Source of the DNA: Ga0074130 sp964499485
GTDB taxonomy: Bacteria; Pseudomonadota; Gammaproteobacteria; Burkholderiales; Rhodocyclaceae
NCBI GenBank assembly: GCA_964499485.1
Contig: CAZCLF010000006.1
Location: 17,041 to 81,040, forward strand
Reading direction: 5' to 3'
DNA length: 64,000 nt
The notes under the pieces are model-generated. The model made no database searches and was not told the DNA's origin. It worked only from the letters and a program-made list of their open reading frames with translations. Both the position numbers and the translations under genes were made by a program. Positions 57,836 to 64,000 of the stretch are shown piece by piece; the first letter of the stretch is position 1, and each line of letters opens with the position of its first letter.

Positions 57836-58684
57836 ATGGAAACTGTTCTCGCCGATACCGACCCTTCGGAAGCGCTAGTTCCGGATGAAGCAACATTGCC
57901 TCATCTGGTCATGGTCTACGGCGAGCGGCTCGAGACCATGCCACGGGATCTGTATATCCCGCCGGACGCGTTGGAAGTCATTCTTGAAAGTTTCGAAGGC
58001 CCGCTGGACCTGCTGCTGTATCTGATTCGCAAAGCGAATGTGAATGTGCTCGACATTCCGATGGCCCCGCTGACTAAGCAGTATCTGACTTACGTCGAGG
58101 CCATGCGCAAGCGCAACCTTGAATTGGCCGCCGAGTACTTGCTGATGGCCGCCATGCTGATTGAAATTAAGTCGCGCATGCTGCTGCCTCGTCTGCCCAA
58201 GAATGAGGAGGGCGAAGTTGAGGATCCGCGCGCTGAGCTGGTGCGTCGTCTCGTTGAATACGAGAAGATGAAGGCTGCAGCTGCCAAGATCGACGGATTG
58301 CCGCATGCGGGCCGAGATTTTGAATGGGTGTCTGTTTGGGTCACTGATGAGGTGATCGAGAAGCAGCCGGATGTCAATTTGTATGACTTACAGGTGGCGT
58401 GGTTAGCATTGATGAAACAGGCCAAGGTCACCCAGCATCACCGCATCCAACGCGAAGAGCTTTCGGTGCGCGAGTATATGGGCCAGATCCTGCGTAAGCT
58501 CACAGGTAAAGGCTATGTGGTGTTTGAAAGTTTGTTTGATGTGAGCGCTGGTGCGCCGCAACTGGTGGTCAGTTTTCTTGCCGTGCTTGAATTGGCACGC
58601 GAGTCGCTGATCGAAATCACGCAGAACGAGGCCCTCGCGCCCATCTATGTAAGATTGCCCGATGCTGCAACTGTACAAGCCTGA
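57836..58684 (+). CDS. scpA: Segregation and condensation protein A
   Basis: 282 residues. Kleisin subunit of the SMC-ScpAB condensin: LESFEGPLDLLLYLIRKANVNVLDIPMAPLTKQYLTYVEAMR, AAEYLLMAAMLIEIKSRMLLP and a C-terminal winged helix with FLAVLELARESLIEITQNEALAPIYVRL. Operon with trpS and overlapping scpB by 23 bases. Confidence 0.95.
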   Translation: METVLADTDPSEALVPDEATLPHLVMVYGERLETMPRDLYIPPDALEVILESFEGPLDLLLYLIRKANVNVLDIPMAPLTKQYLTYVEAMRKRNLELAAEYLLMAAMLIEIKSRMLLPRLPKNEEGEVEDPRAELVRRLVEYEKMKAAAAKIDGLPHAGRDFEWVSVWVTDEVIEKQPDVNLYDLQVAWLALMKQAKVTQHHRIQREELSVREYMGQILRKLTGKGYVVFESLFDVSAGAPQLVVSFLAVLELARESLIEITQNEALAPIYVRLPDAATVQA

Positions 58685-59231
58685 AGACTACAAGCGCGTG
58701 CTTGAGGCCGCGCTGCTCGCCACCAGCGAACCGATGACGCTGGCTGATCTCAAAAAGCTCTTCGATGAGCAGTTTGATGACGACACTTGGCGTACCTTGC
58801 TGGATGATTTGCGCCGCGATTGGTCACAACGAGGCGTAGAACTGGTACAGTTGGCGACCGGATGGCGTTTCCAGACACGGCCTGAATATCAGTCCTACAT
58901 TGACCGGCTCAAGACCGAGAAGTCACCGCGTTATTCGCGGGCAGTCATGGAAACCTTGGCAATCATTGCCTACCGACAGCCGGTGACCCGTGGCGACATC
59001 GAAGATATTCGTGGTGTTGCCGTGTCGCCGAATATTTTAAAAACCCTTGAAGGACGTGGCTGGATTGACACCGTGGGGCATCGTGATGCGCCAGGCCGTC
59101 CGGCCCTGTATGCAACCACCCGTACCTTCCTGGATGATCTTGGCCTACGTAGCCTTGCCGAGTTACCACCGCTTACTGAAATTGAAGGGATGATGGATCT
59201 TGCCGAATCCGCGTCGCAAACCGAGCAATAG
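58662..59231 (+). CDS. scpB: Segregation and condensation protein B
   Basis: 189 residues. Two winged helices with AALLATSEPMTLADLKKLF, LVQLATGWRFQTRPEYQSYI and YSRAVMETLAIIAYRQPVTRGDIEDIRGVAVSPNILKTLEGRGWI. Partner of ScpA in chromosome segregation. It is overlapped by rluB (32 bases), a tight operon. Confidence 0.95.
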   Translation: MLQLYKPEDYKRVLEAALLATSEPMTLADLKKLFDEQFDDDTWRTLLDDLRRDWSQRGVELVQLATGWRFQTRPEYQSYIDRLKTEKSPRYSRAVMETLAIIAYRQPVTRGDIEDIRGVAVSPNILKTLEGRGWIDTVGHRDAPGRPALYATTRTFLDDLGLRSLAELPPLTEIEGMMDLAESASQTEQ

Positions 59232-60603
59232 AAGCCCCTCTTTCCACTCATCACAGTCTCGTGATGGTGATCTGCGCCAGCCCTCCGAGCGTCCTCCGCA
59301 ATCCGATCGTCCACAAGGGCGTCGTGGCGCTGGGCGTTTCAATCCCGGCGGTGGCGGCGGTCAAGCCCGCAATCTGGTTGTTACCGATCCCGAACCAAAG
59401 CTGCACAAGGCTTTGGCAGATGCTGGGTTGGGCTCGCGCCGTGAACTCGAAGAGTGGATTATTGCTGGCCGCGTCAGCGTGAATGGCATGCCTGCCCATG
59501 TAGGTCAGCGGATTGGCCCCGAAGACAAAATTCGTGTGAATGGCAAGTTGGTACAACTGCGCTTTGCGCAAGGCCGCCTGCCGCGCGTGCTGATTTATCA
59601 CAAGCCTGAAGGTGAAATTGTCTCGCGCGATGATCCTGAAGGTCGCCCCAGCATTTTCGACAAGCTGCCACGCCTCAAGGCCGGGCGCTGGATTACCGTC
59701 GGCCGCCTTGATTTCAACTCCTGTGGTTTGCTGGTTGTCACCAATAACGGTGACTTAGCCAACCGCATGATGCATCCGCGCTACGAACTTGAGCGCGAAT
59801 ACGCAGTTCGTGTCCTAGGCGAACTGACTGAGGAAACTAAACAGCAGTTGTTGGATGGGGTGATGCTTGAGGATGGCCCAGCCCGCTTTACGACACTGGT
59901 CGACAAGGGCGGTGAGGGCAGTAATCATTGGTATCACGTGACCTTGAATGAGGGTCGTAATCGTGAAGTCCGCCGCATGTTTGAAGCGATTGGACTGGTG
60001 GTTAGCCGTCTGATGCGAGTGCGCTATGGCCCGATCAGTCTGCCACCCCGCTTGAAGCGCGGTCAATGTCGCGACCTAGAGCCACAAGAATTGACGCAGC
60101 TAATGGCATGGGCACGCAGCCTACCTGAGCCTGAACCACATGAGATCGACGATACCGACTTGTCAGATCTGCTGGAAACCAGCGACGATGAGCACGAAGA
60201 GGGTGACATCAACGGCAATTTGATCGACTTGCCTCGCCAGCGCCGTGAGTCGTCTGGCGATCGTAGTCAGGCCCGTCCGCGTGGCAACAAGCCGCGCCGT
60301 CCGCAACAGGGTGGGAATGCCGGTGGTAATGGTCAGCCTAGGGGGCAAGGGCAACGCCCACGTCAGGAAGGCCAAGGTCAGCCTGGTCAAGGCCAGGGTA
60401 AACGTCCGCCACGCCCACAGCGTCCGCCGCGTTCCCAGCCGGCTGCGAGTACGGAGGGGGCGGGTAGTGAAGTGACAGCCAGCGCTGCTGGTGGTCCCGA
60501 GGGTAACGAAGGAGGGCGTCCGCCGGGTGCAAAGCCCCGTAATCGTCGTCCGCGTCGTTTCGGGCCGCGCAAAAAGCCGGAATCTTCAGATTCCTCATTG
60601 TGA
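59200..60603 (+). CDS. rluB: 23S rRNA pseudouridine synthase B with a long disordered tail
   Basis: 467 residues from a TTG at 59200 (MPNPRRKPSNR); the S4 domain (KLHKALADAGLGSRRELEEWIIAGRVSVNG) begins near residue 67, so the start must lie upstream of it. The catalytic domain has GRLDFNSCGLLVVTNNGDLANRMMHP with the catalytic Asp, and NEGRNREVRRMFEAIG. RluB modifies U2605 of 23S rRNA. The last 140 residues are Gly/Arg/Gln/Pro-rich low complexity, probably RNA-binding. Confidence 0.93.
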   Translation: MPNPRRKPSNRSPSFHSSQSRDGDLRQPSERPPQSDRPQGRRGAGRFNPGGGGGQARNLVVTDPEPKLHKALADAGLGSRRELEEWIIAGRVSVNGMPAHVGQRIGPEDKIRVNGKLVQLRFAQGRLPRVLIYHKPEGEIVSRDDPEGRPSIFDKLPRLKAGRWITVGRLDFNSCGLLVVTNNGDLANRMMHPRYELEREYAVRVLGELTEETKQQLLDGVMLEDGPARFTTLVDKGGEGSNHWYHVTLNEGRNREVRRMFEAIGLVVSRLMRVRYGPISLPPRLKRGQCRDLEPQELTQLMAWARSLPEPEPHEIDDTDLSDLLETSDDEHEEGDINGNLIDLPRQRRESSGDRSQARPRGNKPRRPQQGGNAGGNGQPRGQGQRPRQEGQGQPGQGQGKRPPRPQRPPRSQPAASTEGAGSEVTASAAGGPEGNEGGRPPGAKPRNRRPRRFGPRKKPESSDSSL

Positions 60604-60627
60604 AACCAGGGGCGGCTCTGCTATAAT
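60598..60627 (+). promoter_or_regulatory. Promoter of the rimP-nusA-infB operon
   Basis: TTGTGA (60598-60603) and a perfect TATAAT (60622-60627) with an 18-base spacer. Transcription would start near 60634, giving a leader of about 140 bases. Confidence 0.65.
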
Positions 60628-60706
60628 CTTGCACTTTCCAAGGCATTGCTGCTTACCAATGCCGCATCTGACGCGACGCATTGCGTAAGGTGGCCTCAGA
60701 ATTAAT

Positions 60707-60733
60707 AAAAAATGGGCATCGCGCCCATTTTTT
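60707..60733 (+). terminator. Leader terminator upstream of rimP
   Basis: ATGGGC / GCCCAT stem with an ATCGC loop, six A before and six T after. It lies inside the leader, about 40 bases before rimP, so it is probably an attenuator for the operon. Confidence 0.75.
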
Positions 60734-60773
60734 ATTTGTGCAAACGGTTTTGTGTAGTGCGAGCTAGGTATTC

Positions 60774-61202
60774 ATGCAACTGGTTGAAATAATTGAACAG
60801 ACGGTGTGTGGTCTCGGTTACGAACTCGTGGATTTCGAGACGAGTCCGCGTGCGCGTCTGCTTACCGTGTTTATCGACAAGCCTGAAGGCATCAATGTGG
60901 ATGATTGCGCAACGGTCAGCAATCAGCTGACGCGCGTATTCACTGTCGAGAACATTGATTTCGACCGTCTAGAGGTGTCTTCTCCTGGGCTAGATCGCCC
61001 ACTCAAGAAATTGAGTGATTTTGAGCGCTTCGCTGGTGAGCAAGCAAATATCCGCCTACGTGTGGCAGTCGAGAATCAGAGAAATTTTACCGGGACCCTA
61101 TTAGGGGTTCGTGATGGACGTGTGTGTCTGGAGACCGAAAAGGGCGAGCTTGTGGTTGCCCTTGAGGAGCTCGACAAGGCACGTCTGGTTCCCAAGTTTT
61201 GA
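60774..61202 (+). CDS. rimP: Ribosome maturation factor RimP
   Basis: 142 residues. GYELVDFETSPRARLLTVFIDKPEGINVDDCATVSNQLTRVFTVENIDFDRLEVSSPGLDRPLKKLSDFERFAG is typical. Needed for 30S subunit maturation. First gene of the rimP-nusA-infB operon, with a terminator-containing leader upstream. Confidence 0.96.
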   Translation: MQLVEIIEQTVCGLGYELVDFETSPRARLLTVFIDKPEGINVDDCATVSNQLTRVFTVENIDFDRLEVSSPGLDRPLKKLSDFERFAGEQANIRLRVAVENQRNFTGTLLGVRDGRVCLETEKGELVVALEELDKARLVPKF

Positions 61203-61236
61203 ATTGAGCGAATTAAAAAGTTCGGAGGAATACTGA

Positions 61237-62718
61237 ATGAGTCGCGAATTGCTGCTGCTGGTTGATGCACTGGCCCGTGAAAAGAATGTGCAGAAGGAAG
61301 TTGTATTCATTGCACTTGAGATGGCGCTTGCGTCGGCAACCAAGAAGCGTATCCATGAAGATGCGGACATCCGCGTGGAAATCGATCGTGAGACAGGTGC
61401 TTACGATGCCTATCGTCGTTGGCATGTCCTGTTGGATGCGGATGTCGAAAATGACGAAAGCCAAATCGGTTTGATCGATGCCAAGGAACAACTGCCGGAT
61501 GTACAGGTCGACGACTACATCGAAGAAAGCCTAGAGCCCATCGACTTCGGTCGTATTGGTGCACAGGCTGCTAAGCAAGTCATTCTGCAAAAGATTCGCG
61601 ATGCAGAGCGTGAGCAGGTGTTGAACGATTTCCTGCAACGCGAAGAGAAGTTGGTGACGGGTACGGTCAAGCGTATGGAGCGCGGTAACGCTATTGTTGA
61701 AGCCGGCCGTATCGAAGCACTACTGCCGCGTGATCAGATGATTCCCAAGGAAAATCTGCGTCCAGGCGACCGCGTCCGTGCTTGGTTGATGAAGGTGGAT
61801 CGTCAAGCGCGTGGTCCACAACTCATCCTCTCGCGCACCGCACCTGAATTCATCATTGAGCTGTTCCGCCTTGAAGTGCCGGAAATCGAAGATGAACTGC
61901 TCGAAATTAAGTCGGCAGCGCGTGATCCTGGCGTTCGCGCCAAGATTGCTGTCAAGTCTAATGATCAGCGTATCGACCCGATTGGCACTTGTGTTGGCAT
62001 GCGCGGTTCGCGCGTCACTGCCGTGACCAACGAGCTTGCGGGTGAGCGTGTTGACATCATTCTCTGGTCGCCAGAGCCCGCCCAGTTCGTGATCGGTGCC
62101 TTGGCCCCGGCTGAAGTGTCCTCTATCGTTGTGGATGAAGAAAAGCACGCGATGGATGTGGTGGTGGATGAAGCTAATCTGGCCATCGCCATTGGCCGTA
62201 GTGGTCAAAACGTACGTCTTGCTTCAGAACTGACCGGCTGGCAAATCAACCTGATGACTGTCGAGCAATCGGCTGAACGTCAAGAGAAGGAAGCCAGCGG
62301 TATTCGCCAAGTGTTTATGGAAAAGCTGGATGTGGACGAAGAGGTGGCTGACATTCTCATCGAGGAAGGTTTCTCGACGCTAGAAGAAGTAGCTTATGTG
62401 CCGCTGGCTGAAATGCTTGAAATCGAAGCGTTTGACGAGGCAACCGTGACTGAGCTGCGTGATCGCGCTCGCAATGTGCTGCTGACCGAAGCAATTGTTG
62501 ATGAAGAGCAGTTGGAAGGTGTTGAAGAAGCCATGCTAAATCTGGATGGCATGGACAAGAGCCTGGCTGCAAAGCTGGCGCGTGGCGGTATCAAGAACCG
62601 CGACGATCTGGCCGATCTGGCTGTGGACGAGCTGACCGACATCACGGGCATCGACGACGAACGCGCCAAGGCGCTGATTACCAAGGCGCGCGCGCACTGG
62701 TTTGCGGGAGAGGCGTAA
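61237..62718 (+). CDS. nusA: Transcription termination/antitermination factor NusA
   Basis: 493 residues. N-terminal RNA-polymerase-binding domain, S1 domain with GTVKRMERGNAIVEAGRIEALLPRDQMIPKE, two KH domains (IGTCVGMRGSRVTAVTNELAGERVDII and IAIGRSGQNVRLASELTGWQINLM) and two acidic C-terminal repeats (DVDEEVADILIEEGFSTLEEVAYVPLAEM, and a second near residue 430). GGAGGAATACTGA precedes ATG. Acts in pausing, termination and antitermination. Confidence 0.97.
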   Translation: MSRELLLLVDALAREKNVQKEVVFIALEMALASATKKRIHEDADIRVEIDRETGAYDAYRRWHVLLDADVENDESQIGLIDAKEQLPDVQVDDYIEESLEPIDFGRIGAQAAKQVILQKIRDAEREQVLNDFLQREEKLVTGTVKRMERGNAIVEAGRIEALLPRDQMIPKENLRPGDRVRAWLMKVDRQARGPQLILSRTAPEFIIELFRLEVPEIEDELLEIKSAARDPGVRAKIAVKSNDQRIDPIGTCVGMRGSRVTAVTNELAGERVDIILWSPEPAQFVIGALAPAEVSSIVVDEEKHAMDVVVDEANLAIAIGRSGQNVRLASELTGWQINLMTVEQSAERQEKEASGIRQVFMEKLDVDEEVADILIEEGFSTLEEVAYVPLAEMLEIEAFDEATVTELRDRARNVLLTEAIVDEEQLEGVEEAMLNLDGMDKSLAAKLARGGIKNRDDLADLAVDELTDITGIDDERAKALITKARAHWFAGEA

Positions 62719-62737
62719 GCCCGGGAGAAGTTATTAC

Positions 62738-64000
62738 ATGGCTCAAATGAGTGTTGCCCAATTTGCCACCGAACTGAAGATGCCCGCTGCTGTATTGCTG
62801 GAGCAATTGCAGAAGGCGGGTGTTAGCAAGCAGGCGCCAGAAGACAGTGTTAGCGAAGCTGACAAGGCTCGCCTGCTCGAGTATTTGCGTAAGTCGCATG
62901 GCGAAACCGATGCTAAGTCTAAGATCACACTGACGCGCAAGCAGACCAGTGAAATCAAGGCTGCCGATTCAACGGGTAAGGCCCGCACGATTCAGGTTGA
63001 GGTACGCAAGAAGCGCGTCCTGGTGCGTCGTGATACCCCGGAAAATCCTGCGGAAGTTGTCGCGGAAGCTCCAGTTGCACCGGTTGTCGAACAGGCGCCC
63101 ATCGTCATCCCTGAACCGGTTGTCGAAGTGGTGCCAGAGCCAGTGGTTGAAGTGGTACCTGAACCGGTTATTGAAGTGGTGCCGGAGCCCGTGGTTGAGG
63201 CCGTACCTGAGCCTGAACCGGAGCCAGTGAAGAAGCCGGCCAAGGCTCGCCCCTCAGAGCCAGTTGTCGTCCGCCGTTCTGTGATTGATGCCGAGCAGCA
63301 GGCTTTGCGTGATGCAGAAGCTAAGCGTCACTCTGAATTGGCTGCTATTCAAGCAGCAGAAAAGAAAGCCAAGCAGGAGCGTGAGCTGGCTGCCCGCGAA
63401 CGTGAAGAAGCTGCACGTAAGGCAGCCGCTGCACCGCCGCCAGCACCCACTGGCACTCTGCACAAGCCGGCCAAGGCCGCTGATGCTAAAAAGCCTGAAG
63501 CTAAGACCGAAAAGCCGGGCGCTAAGAAGCCAGGATCGAACTGGAGTGATGATGCTGCCAAGCGTCGTGGTGGTCTCAAGACTCGCGGTGGAGATACTGG
63601 CAGTGGCTGGCGTACAGGTGGCAAAGGTGGCGGTCGCCATGGCCGAGGCCATGGCCAGGATAGCGCACCACAACAGCCAGTAGAGGCAGTCATCCGCGAT
63701 GTGCACATTCCGGAAACCATTACGGTTGCGGACCTTGCTCACAAGATGTCGGTGAAAGCTGCGGAAGTCATCAAGGCCATGATGAAAATGGGCTCGATGG
63801 TGACGATCAATCAAGTGATCGACCAAGAAACCGCGATGATCGTTGTGGAAGAAATGGGCCACAAGGCTTTTGCCGCCAAGCTGGATGATCCGGATGCTTT
63901 CCTCGATGAAGCGCACGATGATCATAAAGATGCTGAATTGCTGCCACGTGCCCCAGTTGTCACCGTCATGGGCCACGTCGACCACGGCAAGACCTCGCTG
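62738..64000 (+). CDS. infB: Translation initiation factor IF-2 (3' end outside window)
   Basis: 421 codons are visible. IF2-N domain at the start (SVAQFATELKMPAAVLLEQLQKAGVSK), a long linker of Pro/Glu/Val repeats and Lys/Arg/Gly-rich sequence, a second IF2-N-like domain (IRDVHIPETITVADLAHKMSVKAAEVIKAMMKMG) and, right at the window edge, the G domain P-loop VMGHVDHGKTSL. The remaining G and C domains continue beyond the window. Confidence 0.96.
   Translation, partial: MAQMSVAQFATELKMPAAVLLEQLQKAGVSKQAPEDSVSEADKARLLEYLRKSHGETDAKSKITLTRKQTSEIKAADSTGKARTIQVEVRKKRVLVRRDTPENPAEVVAEAPVAPVVEQAPIVIPEPVVEVVPEPVVEVVPEPVIEVVPEPVVEAVPEPEPEPVKKPAKARPSEPVVVRRSVIDAEQQALRDAEAKRHSELAAIQAAEKKAKQERELAAREREEAARKAAAAPPPAPTGTLHKPAKAADAKKPEAKTEKPGAKKPGSNWSDDAAKRRGGLKTRGGDTGSGWRTGGKGGGRHGRGHGQDSAPQQPVEAVIRDVHIPETITVADLAHKMSVKAAEVIKAMMKMGSMVTINQVIDQETAMIVVEEMGHKAFAAKLDDPDAFLDEAHDDHKDAELLPRAPVVTVMGHVDHGKTSL
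63113..63208 (+). repeat. 24-bp tandem repeat in infB
   Basis: Four consecutive eight-residue units (EPVVEVVP, EPVVEVVP, EPVIEVVP, EPVVEAVP). The bases vary within copies more than the residues. It lies in the disordered N-terminal linker of IF-2, where length variation is tolerated. Confidence 0.85.

Noticed and set aside
56928..57896. 322-codon minus-strand frame across trpS
   Set aside because: Antisense shadow of the synthetase gene; sequence is His/Gln/Leu-rich as expected from antisense translation.

Overview
This window looks like the chromosome of a betaproteobacterium. The evidence is gene content and order: a DUF2863 protein, pyrG-eno-ftsB, trpS-scpA-scpB-rluB, rimP-nusA-infB, and a Fur/Feo-type iron locus. 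Base composition is moderately GC-rich. The genus cannot be fixed from the sequence alone. Almost all genes are intact. Both ends are cut: a transporter at the left edge lacks its N-terminus, and infB runs off the right edge.

Layout. 1-3.4 kb: an AI-2E-type permease, an outer-membrane-type protein and a leftward run of small genes (membrane protein, low-affinity iron permease family, MAPEG, cupin). 3.48-5.76 kb: an accessory, more AT-rich block of three leftward genes (unknown, SIR2-like, FRG-domain). They are separated by two recognisable integron attC recombination sites, with a solo core site at the right end. No integrase gene is present, so this is a cassette array without an integrase. 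5.76-6.6 kb: terminators, a tiny membrane-protein gene, GC-rich hairpins and tRNA-Ser(GGA). 6.6-31.9 kb: mostly housekeeping genes (nadC, GOGAT-like protein, nnr, an oligopeptide-type ABC importer, mltD, gloB, rnhA-dnaQ, bolA-yciI-yciB, msrB, dadA, phosphate transport, pyrG-eno-ftsB). 31.9-36.4 kb: feoAB with a Cys-rich partner, and a membrane-anchored trypsin-like protease next to a SIMPL-domain protein. 36.4-48.7 kb: small enzymes, RNA methyltransferases, ettA, a diguanylate cyclase, a queuosine-precursor transporter, a His-rich exported protein and a bactofilin.

48.7-52.7 kb holds the second notable locus. A divergent ECF sigma factor faces a rightward operon: a zinc-binding anti-sigma protein, a secreted Cys-repeat precursor peptide of the HvfA/bufferin type, a DUF692 (MNIO) maturase, a DUF2063 partner and a DoxX-family membrane protein. 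These fit together as a stress- or metal-regulated RiPP metallophore system. A hairpin with a short T tract lies between precursor and enzymes and may set their expression ratio.

52.7-64 kb returns to core functions: hydrolase, PHP phosphoesterase, YciO-type protein, a J-domain-like protein without HPD, then trpS-scpAB-rluB and rimP-nusA-infB. The last operon has a leader containing a terminator hairpin.
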